Positions 23,301 through 38,300 are shown, numbered from the stretch's first letter. The stretch: 64,000 nt of DNA from Dichetophora obliterata (GCA_963920525.1 OY986438.1:97746171-97810170), one strand, 5' to 3'. The notes: generated by a model from the sequence alone, not told the origin. Numbers and translations: made by a program.

Positions 23301-26300
23301 TAAAGCAGTATTGTTATATGTTCTTATTTCTTCGCTGTAAGGTTAATCTACATTAGTCATTATTTCAAAATAAAATTGGGAAAATTTTTAACTGTTTCAA
23401 AAACCGTTTCTTTTCAACAGGTGACTAGCCTTCATTAAATAAGAAAATACTGCACCCTTACAGAAAAGTAAAAGTAGAACTTTATATCTTCGGCAAATGT
23501 TAGCTTAGATGAATCGTTAGAACGAATAGAGTCTAAATAATTTGCCGCTTTTTTTAATTTTTTTAACTTACATTTTTTTTTTGTGAATTATTCATTTGAA
23601 GCTTTTGCGTTCTGTTTTTATGTTCATAATATTTTAGAACGTTATTTTACTTTTTAATCTTAAATAAGTAAATCAAGTGCGGAAATAGTTGAAAATTACT
23701 AAAGCTTTTATAAGAGTTTGTTTCTTCAATTCACAAAATAAAAAAAGAAGTGCAATGGCGAAAAAAATCCTGCTAAGCTTTTTTTGAAGGAACCGCTTCA
23801 TTTTCTAGCAAAGTTTTGACGTCGTCGTTCTGTTAGTTTGCATACTAACTATACTAAAAATGGATTTCCACGCCCCGTTTTTCCGCCCACAAATCAGTGA
23901 AAATGCTATATTTTAAGCAGTTCTGGCCGTATAAGACTAAAATTTGGTACTTAAGTTTGCATGGTTACTTTCGAGCTAATTCGAGTTATTGAGCTAAAAT
24001 TTTGGCTTATTTTGGTTACTGTCAGCAACTGTACTAAAAACTGGTTTGCACGCCCCATTTTACCGCCCACAAACCAATTAAAATGTTTTATTTAAACGGT
24101 TTGGGTCGCATTAGACAAAAGTTTTGTAATTTAGTTTATATGGTTACTCTCGGCAAGTGCATTAAAAATGGGCCTGTCCCACTTTAGTTAAACTCACTTT
24201 TCGGGATGTCAGCATGAAGTGAAGCAAAGCGCGCCAGGTTTAAGCTAAATTGAGCTGAAATTTTTGCAGTCGATTTGTTTCGAGTACGAGATGGTTTAAG
24301 AGAAATAATTTAGCCGCTTACAAATCAACAAAAATGCTATTTGACAAAAATTTGGTAATTTTGCTGACAAAAATTTGCTGACAAAAATTTGCTGACAAAA
24401 ATTTGGTAATTTAGTTAACTTATTTCAATACAAATTGTAATCGGGTAAGAAAAAGTATCAGTTAAAAACTTAAATGAAATTGACCTCTATCATCTATCAT
24501 TCAGTCGAGAAGAAGTGGATCTAGATGATCCTGATGGCTCTCGAAGATATTATCATGATATCCGACAACAGCCTTTAATGTTTACAGAAATGAACTTTGA
24601 TGGCGGTAATGGGATGGCATGGGCCGCGTTTTCTGCTGAAGGATGTTTGGAATTGCAAATCGTTTCTTCTCGAATGAAGAGCTCACATTCAGAAACAAGA
24701 TTCAGAAGAATGGTTATTTCAGCAGGATAACGCAAGAATTCATGTTAGCCGGGAGACAAGAAGTTGGTGTACCGCTAAATGGATTCAAGTTATGGAACGG
24801 CCTGCCTGCTCATCTGACTTAAATCTCATTGAAAATCTATGGGTCATCTTATCACAAAGGATCTACGCAAATAATCGTCAATTCAACTCTATTCTAGAGC
24901 TTATTTGAGCAATAAAAGCGGAACTTGAAAAAAAGCGTAAACTTGAGCCTGGAGCATAAATAGAAAAGAGAAGAGAGCAACATAGAGTTAATTGAAACAA
25001 TCTCCACACAACAATGTGAAAAGAAAACGACGAAGAGCTCGAACAGAATCAAAAGTCATAACTACCGGCAATGTAGAACACACAACAGAACACACGCAAG
25101 TTAACGAAGCCGTCAAAAATTAAATTCGGGCTCTAAGTAAGAGCCCGAACAGAATCAAAAGTCGTTACGACCGTCGATCCTCTCTGGTCGCCAGACACAC
25201 AGAACCCGTCCAGAATGAAAGCGATTGCGACTGACGATGCAGGGTTGCTATAGCATAGTTTTGTTAGCAGCCATGTTTTTGTTGTTGTGTAAGTGAAACA
25301 GAAACAAAAAAGAAACGTGAGAACAAAGCAAAACTATAAAATTGTCTTTGAACATACCCAATTTTTTGCTAAATATGGCAGCACTAATTGTACTCAAAGA
25401 GGAAATCATCTCGTTAGAGAAAAAATAGAATAGATTCTATTCAATTTTAGACCCCGGACAGAACCAAAGCGGATGGCGGATGTCGGATGGCGGGCCTCTC
25501 TCGGCGAAATCCGCTGACAACACGTCCAGAATAGGAGTGGTTGTCGGATGTCGGATCACGGTTGCATTTCATATTGGGAATGAAACAAATTATATTATAT
25601 ATGACGCTTTGAATTCACATGAATGCAACACAGGCACAAAAACAGAATGTCAGATCATAGTGTAAACTAAGAAAATAACACTGAACGTACCCAATCTTTA
25701 GCAAAAATATGGCAACATTTAAGTCACTCAGAAAGAGATCCAGCCGTCAGAGAAAAATTAGAATAGATTCTATTCTGGCGTTTTTCCGTCACGCATTTCT
25801 ACGTCAGTTTAATTTTTGACGGCTGCATGTATTTTCATGTATTTTGTTGCACGGCGAATCCGACAACCGACATCCGCTTTGGTTCTGTTCGGGCTCTTAT
25901 TCTAGCGATAAGTCGCCGCGACTCTTGCTCAACGATTTCATTTTTGACAGCTTCGTTAACTTGCGTGTGTTCTGTTGTGTGTTCCACATCGCCGGTCGTT
26001 ACGACTTTTGCCACCTATATTTTTTAAATTAAATATTTCTCAAATCCCTTACGTATGTCTTTAGATTTACTTTTTATAATTAAAAAACTTTTTTGTTTTT
26101 ATTTTAGTACAAGAACTACTGCAGTTGTGATGCCAGCCGCAGAACACCTATAGTTTAAAGGCTCTCCAATAAAGACGCTTCACTACTGCTATTAAAAAGA
26201 AAAAAGAAGACATTTTGTTACATTATATAGTATATGCTTAATTAAACCCTGTATGCATATTTCACATAAGTTGTCTTTCCTTGTTTACAAAAATTCTAAA

Positions 26301-29300
26301 AGACATTACTAATTTTAATGACTTTACAGTGGTGTTAGCCCTTAAGCAATTTATTCATAAATTCATTTACCATAATGAGTTTAGTAAATGTTTATTAAAT
26401 GTTTCGTACACTTTTTGTTTTAGTAAAAATGGAAGGCATTGGCTAAAGATAATGAAAATAAATATTTAAGTAAGAAAATTTTTTTAATATAACATGTTTT
26501 AAAAACGAACTAAAAAGTATAAAATAATTTCTCCTAGAGTGGGGCTTTTAGTTCAACTAAAAACGTGGGGTGCATGCTATAAAGAATAGTAAGAAGTGTT
26601 ATTAACAATTGTAGTATGTTAGTAAACGAATGATTGCTTAACCTATGTCCCTTAACTGACAACATAGAAGTTCTTGGATGGATGATAGATTCAAGTTTGC
26701 AGACATATCTGTGGTCACAAGGAATAATGACTAAACTCAAAATATCGTAAAAAAGCGATATAGAATTTACTTTATTGACAATTTTTGGAAGTGTGTAGAT
26801 ATCCATTTTTTGCCCAGAATTGATCATCACTTATGTATGCATGTATTTTGTTTGTAACGGTTCATATATTTAAAAAAATGGGTATTTAAAAAATTCGTTT
26901 TTTTACGATATTTTGAGTTTAGTCGTTATTCCTTGTGACCACAGATACAGTGGTGGTCACGAATTTAGCACACTTAAAAAAGTAAAGTGAATACTAATAT
27001 TTTCCATTTATTTGTTGTAAATTTTTAATTAACTTTTTTTAGTGTATATATTATGTCTTCTTTATTTCTTATATACATTTTTTTATTTCAAAACTATTTC
27101 TTATAGGACTTAAAATCAAATAAAAATTAAAAATAAGCATTTCGACTTGGTCATGAATTTAGCACACGAGCGAAAAAATTTCTAGGATGAAAAATATAAT
27201 CAAAATTGATTGCATAAAACTCAATATTTCGTCGGAAATCCCTTATTCTTAATTACTGCATCTCATATTCTTGGTAAGCTTTTGACCAAAGCCTCACAAC
27301 GGTACTTTGGAATACTATACCGAATCCTTTGGATTTCCCTAAACAAATCTGACAAATTTTTTGATTTTACTGTTAGTATTTGCTGCTCGACATCCCTCCA
27401 CAGATTCTCAATCGGGTTTAAGTCCGATGATTGCGATGGCCACTTCAAAATATCAATATGTTTGTCTTCCAAGCAACTCTTAACTATGTGAGCACTGTGC
27501 TTTGGACAGTGACAGGGACGCCATTAAAGTGACAAATTATCCTCTTGAGACGGTATCATGGTATAGACAAGTATGTTTTTGTAAGCGTACTGATCCATTT
27601 TTTGGTAAATTTTAACAATCGGACAAACTCTGTGCCAAGAAAACGCCGCCCATACCATAACATTTCAGCCACCCTGTTTAATCGTCTTGAGCGTGTACTT
27701 TGGATTGTGTTGCATGTTTTGAGGACGCCACACATATTGTTTGCTGTCAGATGCGAACCGGCAAAACTTTGATTTATCCCTCCAAAGCACATTTTTCCAA
27801 AAATTCCTTGACTTTTTAAATATTCTTTTGCAAACGCAAGACTGCATTTAATATTTTTTTGCGACACATGTGGTGTTTGTTGGGCTATAAAGCTACGGAA
27901 ATTGTTTTTATTCAAGCGTCTTCTTATGCCTTTTGAGGATACATTTATGCCATATTTTGATGAAATTTCATTTTAGATTTTATTTGAGGTCTTAAAAGGA
28001 TCACCAAGTGAAGCTCTTTAAATCAAATGGCCTTCTCTTGCTATTGTTTTTCGCGCTCTTGGTCGCTATTTTACATTTTTAATGCTCTAATACTGCTCTA
28101 CATGTTGTAATGCGTTATATAATAACTTTCACGAACTGTGCTTCCACCATTATTCATTTGCTGAATCAAATGCCTCTGAACATCAATAGCCTTTCGCCAT
28201 ATCCTTCTGCAATTTTTTGTTAGAACTCAAATAGAAACTTAATAAATTTAGTATATCTTACTAGTAAAGTTTAATTAACGAAAATAAAATACGATATGGA
28301 ACAGTAATTCTAACCTGTGCTAAATTCGTGTCCAGCATTTAAACCACATTGATTCATACTATTTGAAATATGTCGGAATATTTCAGAATAACTAAGAAAC
28401 CAGCTAACGGTACATAGAGTTAACTTCATAAACAATACTCAACAAAATATATTTGATTACAATTCTCAAGCTAAGATGTAAAAATTTCGAATTAGAGTTA
28501 CTAACACAGTGTGTGCTAAATTCGTGACCACCACTGTATATTGTGTTCAGTCCAGTAAGTTATACTTGGAATGTATTGCATTAGAAATCTTTCATAGAAA
28601 CAATGACTGGATTCCACCCTAAGATTAGTGATGCAGAGTTAATATTCTCTATAGCATGCGCCCCACGTTTTTAGTTGAACTAAAAGCCCCACTCTAGGAG
28701 ATATTATTTTATACTTTTTAGTTCGTTTTTAAAACGTGTTAAATTAAAAATTTTTTTTTACTTTTTAGTCTTATATTACTCATTTTGTTTGTTTACAAAA
28801 TTTCATTTATATTTTAAATTACATTTTAAGTTTCAAAAGTTGGTTAAAAACGGATTCCAAGATTTGTACGGGACAGATATGAAGTGAAAATTTCAGCTGA
28901 ATCAGCCCGGTAGTTTTTGAGGTATAGCATTTTTATTGATTTGTGGGCGCTAAAGGGGAAAGTGGCAATATTTTTTTCTTAAATCATCCTCTACTTGAGG
29001 GAAAATTACTGCCAAAAGATCAGCTTAATCGGCCTAGTAGTTTTGGAGATATAGGATTTTTATTGATTTGTGGGCGGTAAAGGGGAAGTGGCAAAATTTT
29101 TTCCTAAATTATATGTGTTGTCATCCAGTTCTAAGCTATATTTTAAATTCCAAAACCCTAGTTCGTCGGGAAGTTGCTTAAAAATGCATTCCAAAATTTG
29201 TACGCGACATACATACATACATACATGAAGTGAAGCTAATAAAAACGTGTTAAAATGGTTGAGGCAAGGAAAGAAAAATATATTAATTTTGTTTTTTAAT

Positions 29301-32300
29301 TACTAAATCACATAATTACTTAACTACCGAATAATTACCCAGTTAAACTACAATAGAAATTTAAGTAACGTAACGTTAAATTACGCCAGCACATATTTTT
29401 GCTTATATCTTTAAATCTTTAGGGTCGATTGTTGTCATTGTTTTTACTTAATATAGTGCTACTTAATTGCTACACAAATATAAAAAACTTTTTTCGAAAT
29501 TAGAATTTTTCTTTCTTTTTTTTCATATTTTTTTTGTGCAAATCGTACGTAACGCCACTTTGGAAATGCCCATATAAAGGCTGAAATAACCAAAATTTAA
29601 CCACTTTATATCCCAAATAAAGAAAAAACCAAGATAGATTTTTGTTTTGTTTTTATTTTTTAACATATTAATATTAAATGTTTATAATACTGCAATAAAA
29701 AATCTAAGAGTTTGTTTGGTAGGCAAAGCATCGAACTTTTTGTCGAACACGTCCCATTAGCTTTTGCACGAGATATTTATCCAATTTTCTGGCTGCCAAA
29801 TTCCATTTTGTGCGGAACTCAAATATGGTAGATACTGAAATTACTGTTTTTTTTTAAAGGTCCTTTAATAATTGACAAATATTTCTCTATTGGTCGTTAT
29901 TCTGGACAATTCGGTGGAATATTTTCTTTTGCAACCAAATCGATTTCGTTATCCTTATGCCATTTAACCGTCTCTCTTGAATAGTGGCAACTGATAGCCA
30001 GTCAGGCCAAAATAGTGATTTTGTCGTGTGGGATCTTACAAATTTTTTTGCAGATGTTTTTTTAAGCATTTTTCTCTATAAATTTCACCATTTATGGTGC
30101 CAGTTGTAAAAAAAGGTGTAGATTTTTCATCGCAAGAACATATTGCTCTTGTAATGATCTAGAGCGTCTCCACGACTACGTGCTGTGTAAAAATCTTGTC
30201 CTGCAATGTGCAAAAAGTTGGCAAACAATAGGTTTCGTCATCCAAGATCACACATTTAAATTTTGTTAGTTGCTTTTCGTAAAGACGGCGTGTTTTCGCT
30301 AATGAATTTTGTTTTGTATTCCGATCTGCACAAACCTGGGCTTTATAACACTTTAGTTCATTATGCTGCTTTACATTTTGTACATAATTTTGCGATTTAT
30401 TAATTTTATTAGAAATAGAAGGATCTTTCGTAAATGCCTTAATGACCCTTTTGAGCCGCTTTAAAGGTCTCTTTGACTATACTCACCACCACTTCCACGT
30501 TTTCTTTCAATAGTCAAACGTTTGTAAAAGTTTTTAATAACGTTTCTTACGGTGAAAAATTTAAACTTGACGTTTTTTGCAATTAATCGTATGGAAAGTT
30601 TTTTTTATATTCGTGCAAAATAAGTTTTCTACGTTCAAGCTCTGAAGTCATTTTTGTAAAACCGTGACCAGTGAAATGAAAATTTATAAGAGGTATTAAA
30701 ATAAATTAAACACAGCCTGTTTCAGATAAATATTTTGTTTACATTATTGAATTGGTTTTTATAATAATAAAGATTAAAAATGGTCCAATTTTGGTTATTT
30801 CAACCTTTAGATAGTTATAAAAACTTTGGTATAAGGGTAGCCATGTATCACGATGAAAAGGTGATGTACGTAGACACCTGCCGTGTAGGCTTAATTCTAC
30901 ATTGCTCCATAGCGTGGGATCGAAATATTGCTTCGGCCAACAGCTCTTTGAGGGTTCAAAGGTACCAAATTAGCTAAATGTTGTGATGACATGTCGCAAC
31001 CCTTGGTAGGTGTGGAGGCCTATCTAACACCTCTTTCGTACTCTGGGCTAAGAACCCGGTTTGAGAGTGCAAACCAACAACGAGCTTGATAACTCTGCCC
31101 GCGTTATAGGAATAAACCAAAACCACCATGAATCTCCCGAAGGGCCAACTCAATCAGTCAACCTAGCACATTCCAAGGAGCTGCTGACTGCCCGTGGTAC
31201 CAACTTTATAGTCTTTAGTCGGACATCGTAGCACACTAAAAGCTTATTACCAGCAGTTTTAGCTTATCATAGCTCCGGACTGGTGACCAATCATTGTATC
31301 ACGAGGAGAAAAAGCTTAAATTAAGCCGAAACAATTTAAAAATGTTTATATTTTTATTTATTTTTATTCTTTTTTAGATGGCTAAACTTATCTATAGTTT
31401 GAAAAATTGCTTATTTAGTTACCAACTTCGTTGTCAACTTGAGACAGAAAAATTAGATGCTATTTTTGGATATAGCGCATTCGTAGTAATTAAAGTTTAT
31501 ATTCATAATTGGTATTTATGTCGCCGAGCAAGCTATGCACTTTAAACGATTTGTAGCTTTTAAAAGAATTGTAAAAATACAAGAAACATATCCAGCGAAT
31601 AAGAGATGCAACAACAAAAAAAAAATTCTAGGCTATCAATGGTATTTGTCGGAGAGACTGGCACCATTACCATTTTTTGACGACCGCATCGACAACAAAA
31701 AAACTTTTCAAGTTCTATACATATTTTGCTATGTAGTAGTTTATAATTTCTTTTAATGACGTGTCAATAACATTTTTTCGAAAATATCAATTAATATCAT
31801 TTTAATTAAAAATACTAGCGGCCTCATTTTGATGGGCAACCTATCCAAAATGTATTTGTACCTATCCAAAATATGATTAAAAACTAAATGAAAGAATTAA
31901 ACTTGCAGCTAGATCTCGTACTATAAAGGTTTTTCAAGATTTAAGTTTGGAAATTATATTATCTTTTCCGTAACACTTGTTCGAATATACATGTACCACC
32001 ATACACATACATATGTTGTGATATTAATTGTGACATTATTAATAGAATGAATAACCAAAACATGCATATGTAAGTAATTTATTTACCATCACGTCGCTCA
32101 AATTTTCATTCAATGTTGTCATATCCTGCTCCAGGCGTTGAATAATTTGTTTATAGTCCTGTATGATACCCGTATGTGTTCGCTCTTTCTCAACAGCACG
32201 CTCATTGGCTTCGTGCAGTTTATGTTGTAGAACATCGATTTCTGCCTGCAGCTTTCGACGCTCCTCGCCAAACTTGTTTTCATAGATTTGTGCTTCCTTC

Positions 32301-35300
32301 TCCAAGCGTTCTTTATGTTGTTTTTTTAAAATAAATTCCTCTTCGTATTGTTTCAGTTTCTTTATCTTGCGCTCGCACGCCATTTTCATGACACGTCGCG
32401 CTTGACTAGAATTACGACACTTCTTGGGCAGGGCAACACGTATATATTTCAGAATTCCCTCGAAATCGAGCGAACGCAAATCAGATTCACAAATTGAAAG
32501 CAATGTTAGGGCTACTTGAAAAAGCAGTGGCATGCCGTCCAAAAGAAACACGTCCAAAACATGGAATACAAAGCAGAGCGGGAAACGAGCTGTGAAGAGC
32601 GTGAGAAACCACTGGGAGGCATACATATGAGTCTCAATGCCACACACAAAAAAGTGTTCATATAGCTTTGGTAGCTGATCTTTGATCAATCGGTCAAGTT
32701 GGTAAAGACGCAGATAGAGCACTTCGAATCCTTGTTTGTAGAGATCGCGCAAGCCGTAGTCGTACATGAGCGCAACGAGCACGCAAAAAGCATCTTCTTC
32801 GGGCATCTGTAAAATATCGAGGCAGCGATAAAAACATAATTTCAAACTTATCGATATCGCAAAAACTAACGTGCAACAATAAACTGGCTGCTATAAAACT
32901 TAGCCCCTGACAGTAGCCCACTTCACTGTCATACACTGCATAGGCTTTGGAAACTTTAAAGAGCGCATCTTGACCTAGAAATTGCCAAACGTAAAACATT
33001 TAATGTAATTTCATAAATTAAGAAATCTCACCAGACCCTCCAGTTTCTTTAAAACATTTATGCGCCGGAAACGTACGGTGAATATCACGCTGTATAACAG
33101 TTTCGCATTTTGTTTCCTACCAAATACAAGTTAATTAAATGCATGAGTTAAAAAAAACAATTATTACGACCTCTTACTTTCGTTAATAAAGTCTTGTACA
33201 TGTCATTCATTTCTACTTTGCTCTCGACATTTGCCAATTTCTGCCAAATCTTTTCACGCAATGCTTCCGGTACACCCAAACGCACTAAGAGTGCTAAATT
33301 CTTTGGACGTTTTTCTCCATCCCACTCTTTAAAAATCGGATCCCATTCGTCTAAAGTATCCTGTGAACAGTCCTTTGAAACTTCTCCAGTGCCACTTAAA
33401 AGTGGTTCGTCTCCATCCGAACTGTAGTCCGTAGGACAGTCATCCTCAATTGAAACAATTGATGAGGAGCGTACGATGCGCGACAAATTATTCATACCAA
33501 ATTTGAGCAAATATGAGGATGATGATGAAGTTGCCTGCTGCTGTTGTTGAACTTGTTCCAAAATCTCTTCAGACGGATCGATGGAGCTAACCTCCCAGTT
33601 GAATTCGTCTTTTTTCTTAAGTTGTAGGTAAAAACGCAATGTCATCGGTCGCTTTGATATAAAATGATCCATAATGCGTATTTCGCCCTGACTCTGTATA
33701 TTTACGGGCGTTTCAATGACAAATCGAACTGGCTCTTGTATACCACGTATGACGATATCAACAGCAACGGTTAAAAAAGTTTTTTGTGATTCCATATTGA
33801 ATTGTTCGAAAGCCTTCTCGTTAGCTTTCCATTCAGCACGTATGCCATAGGGATTCAGACAGAGCGGAGTAATTATTGTTGCTGTGGATGAACTATCACC
33901 ACCAGCAGCTGCAGCATTTGATGAACTACCCAGCTGATAACCCATTGTGACCAAATCTATAAGTTGCATATCAGCCTGACGTACCAATTTGCCTGGACTA
34001 AGCAACACTCCAAAGCAGCGTTCGATAAGTAAAGGTGGCAACACTATCGAAGGTGTTTGCTTAACCGTTATACAGACTTCTTTGTCCGTATTGGCACGTA
34101 ATTTAAAGCCCATGCGATCACGTGGCACAGCTGAATAGGAACTTTTAGTAACTTTTTCACGTATACCCAAAGAAACAATGAATTCGTATCCTGCTGCATT
34201 GAGTGGATTTCCACTGAGATCCGAGGTTACTGAGTTCATCATGTTGCTGTCCATGACCGAGGTAAGGCTGCATGTCATACTGGGCGGATAGTGATGGAAA
34301 GCTTTCTGAAAACAAGCTGTCAAAAATAGTTAAATTAATAAATTACGTTATAGATCTTAACTGAAAATGCTCATGGATACATTAAGGAAGGTTTTAGGCA
34401 AAAGCGGTTAAAATTAAGGCATATTTTTGAAGATGTTTTCTAAAAAAGTTTATTATATATGCAAAAACTAAATAACTTTTTCAGATCTTTGTAATTATGA
34501 TAAAATATTTGGGGGAAAGTATGAAAAAAAAATTTTACAGCTACAAAGCGGTTTTAATTATTAGCAGTGTTAATTATGAATGGATCTTAGTACTTTCAAT
34601 GCAAAAACTAAATAAATTTTTAGATATTTTTAATTATGATACAATATTTGGGGGTAAGTATAAAAAAAATAGTTTAATCATTTTGACCCTGAAAACTAGG
34701 TCAAAGGCCATTAGCGCCTATCATCAATGTGCTGTACTAATTACGACCTTTATCATGACATATAATTTTTAAAAATCGAACTTTCAATACCAAAGTTATA
34801 CCTTTAAAACAATTTTGGCGAATTTTAGGGGGGGGGGGGGGTTGGATAGAAAACTTTTAGTGTCCTGAAATCCTCTTTAGATAAGCTTTCATAAGATAAG
34901 CTTTTTTCGACCCACTCTAATGTTCGCCAGCTATTTTTTCTTTTCTCCAATAAAAAAGCATAAAACTAAATATTCTCTTAATGGTGGTTTCAGCTAAGTA
35001 GCCATAAAACCCTGCATCTTTTTGATGTTCAAATTTCTCGCGCAGTTTTTTCATAAATTAAAACATATCCAAGATAACCAGTAAACTCTAAAAAGTTATT
35101 ATTAATAATTTAGACGGGCTGATTTTTTCGCACTCAGTAAATCAAAAATATTTTCAACACGTAAAATTTATACAAAAAAAAAGTACATTATTAAAAAACA
35201 GTACTTTTGCGTACTGGCTTGAGTGTATGTCATAAAAAAAGTACATTGTCCAAAAACCAAACTGTATTGTTTAAAAAAGCGCATCTGGCATCCCTATCCT

Positions 35301-38300
35301 GTACCCTCTGAGAACGTTTATGTCTATGATAGAAGTTACGAGCATACATTTGCGATTAACTGTCTGACCAGAATCATGTCGTTGTCGTGTCGGTGAGAGA
35401 GAATCGCTAAGAGTTGACCCAGAATTATAGCGTTGACTTTGTCGTTTTGCTTTTATTCAATCTGCCATTGTTGATTTTCTTGAACTTGCTTCAGTGTTCT
35501 CATCGTACTCCGATTGAACTAATAATTACTCCACTTCCGTTTTTTTACTACATTTTGCAATACTCTTCATATAAATTTACTGCATTTTCAACTGAAGGCT
35601 ACTCCTATCATTATTAGAGCAAGTAGGAACACTGTTTACTCGCTACATTGGTTGACAGATTCTTCAAATTTTGTTAAAATATGGCAATATTTTTATAGAG
35701 AAGCTGAGAGAGCTGTCAAATAAACGACAAAGTCAAAATAGAAATAGAAACATTTCTATCTTGGCGTTTTCGTTGTCGTATTCTGCCGCAATTTTCTCCC
35801 ATAAGTTTTGCATTGTCTCTGTCAGCGCTCTGCCTGCCGACACGACAACGACATGATTCTGGTCAGACAGTAAATGGACTTGCATAAATTTTGCATATGC
35901 ATATAATATGCATATATGCAATTTTTTAATTTGCATATGCACTTAATATATGCATATGCATTTTGTATGCAATATGCAAATATGCAAAAATTGTGTTGTT
36001 TTCCGAGATAGAATTTCTCGGGACGCATATCAGTGTCATCGAAATTGTTTTGTGATCATTCAATACAAATATGCAATTTGGTGCCGTGACATAACCCCTA
36101 GAGACATAACCCCCATTTTTTTATTGGGGGTTAAGGCCATCCCATACCGCGGACATAACCCCCAATTTGACTGGGGGCTGATGTTTGATGTTTTTAATGT
36201 AACAAAAACTAGATTTCATTAGATAGAGTATTGATAATAAATTTATATTTAATTTTGTTAAATATAGAACTCTTCCACATGACCAACTACTTGTTTACAA
36301 AATGGACATAATGTGAGTGTGTCGTTTTCAAGATTTCTTTTATTAATTTCATCAAAACATGCCCGACAAATTTTTCCATGTTTGCATGGTTTAAGAATTG
36401 TGTTCTTTTTATTTGTAAAGCAAACTTCAATAATGATGCAATATATTTATACGTTCTAATTTCAAATAATTAGGTAATATTTTTTTCGCGCGATTTTTTA
36501 TGAAAAATTTTTCATAGGAATCTGCATTTGAAAACTGTTAAAATTATTGTTCGGTAGTTGTATTATAACGGTAAATTGTTAAATTATGAATAAACTCATA
36601 TTTTGTGAAATATTGTAAAAAACAAATTTTGGGGGTTATGTCCGTTTTGCAGCGCGGACTTAACCCCCAAAATTGTGGGGCTTATGTCCGTATTTTTTTT
36701 GGGGATTATGTCCGCCAACTACATCAGACATAGCCCCCAGCCAAATTGGGGGTCATGTCCGCGGTATGGGACGGACTTAACCCCCCAAAAAAATGGGGGT
36801 TATGTCTCTGGGGGTTATGTCCGGGCACCATGCAATTTCATATTTTCCGCTGTCTACTTATTATAGAGTGAAATAAAATGTACCGCTTTAGTAGTAGGAA
36901 AGTAGGAAAAATATAAAATTGTAGCAAAAAAGTACAATTGTACTGAAAATATCCATCATGGTATGTACTGAGTATAAAAGCAATTGCAGTCCACTGCTGC
37001 AGATCTCTGTACTGAATTTATGATCCCTTCTACTAGCTGCACCATTCTGTTCAGCCAGTTAAAACACATTCAGAGAAAAACATAGTTCACTAAGGTATCG
37101 CTACCATAACAGTTCACAACAGTTGACTCCTCTGAATGCAGCCAATGTGTGCGACACACGTTCTCCATTTTGTTTTCTCTTGTTTGGCATTCGACGGTCG
37201 CAACACGAAATGTCACTACTACCTAATACTTATGATACCATGGACTTAAACGATTACGACAACTTTTTAAAACTAGATGAGCTGTACTGCCGTCATAAGC
37301 AAGAGTACGGCATCTACATATTTCAATATTCTGAGATAAACACTCACAATAATTTATCAAAAATTCACTGATTAGGGTTTGGATGGTTACAAATCTTTAG
37401 TTCTTCAGGATTGCCTCTGTTTATGTAGATACCGCTTCTTTTGCTGGAACGATTGCTTTAATTTGTGTAGATATGACATTTCAGGTTAAAATAGTTAACA
37501 ATTGAGCAAAAATCAGCTGTTTTTATTTTGTTTTCTTGAAGATGATTGGGTTGTTCTCCTTAGAGGATGGCCTGATCCACCGTCTTAGTAAGGATGGAGA
37601 GACATTATCCTGATCCATAATACACGCTAGTGTACACAAGATCACAAGGTAAATCAAGACCATGTATTCTAATCAAAAAACCTTGAGTGCATTTACTCTC
37701 TCTAAGCGTCGAGATGGGCCAAAACAGCTTGTGGCTCATCTCAGCATTCCTCGAGCACGACCACGAAGTCTTCCCGGATGACAACATAGCAAAAAAAAAG
37801 CCTCATCATAAGGTGCGATGCAAATGCTCATCACGTGATCTGGGGAACTTCAGACACTAACGAACGGGGTGAATCTCTTTTTAATTTTATCCTTAATACC
37901 AATCTTAATATAAGTAATGTAGGTAATCAACTGACCTTCCTTATTAGTAATAGGCAGGAAGATATTACCCTTGCCTCTGACCATATATATGAGTCGATAC
38001 TTATCAAAGTTGCCCAACCCTCCAGAAAAAATCGGAAGGCTTCCATCTAAAAGTGATAAAGAAACTTTCCCCACCGTATCTTTTGGAAGCTTAAGGGGAG
38101 TTTTGTGTTTATGTTGTTTCCAAACCGCTTCTTTAAGAATGCTTATGGAAACTTTTACTTATTGTCAAGCAATGACAACAGAAAATATTAATATCATTGT
38201 TTCCCAGCCGCTTATTATAGAATTCGATAGTCTAGTAGTAGCGCGCTTAACTGTCGCTCATGGGTTCAGGGTTCGAATCCTAGCCGGGCATGTTCGTAAC

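Larger units (their letters stand above)
26486..28744. mobile_element. TIR element with 103-bp arms, host of a Tc1-like insertion
   Basis: Arms: 26486-26588 and 28642-28744. They share, inverted, TAGAGTGGGGCTTTTAGTTC and ACGAACTAAAAAGTATAAAA with only a few differences. Between them lies a second inverted repeat of about 48 bp (26706-26754 with 26898-26947; shared TTTTGAGTTTAGTC). The Tc1-like element at 26948-28536 interrupts it. Apart from that insertion the element would be about 670 bp, non-coding. Confidence 0.75.

Noticed and set aside
34302..34310. TTTTCAG as the acceptor of RabGAP exon 5
   Set aside because: It breaks the reading phase set by exon 4; the TTTGACAG ten bases earlier keeps it and matches the PTB end.
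38228..38290. Possible tRNA gene
   Set aside because: The B box is exact, but no acceptor or anticodon stem pairs, so it is called a SINE-like head instead.
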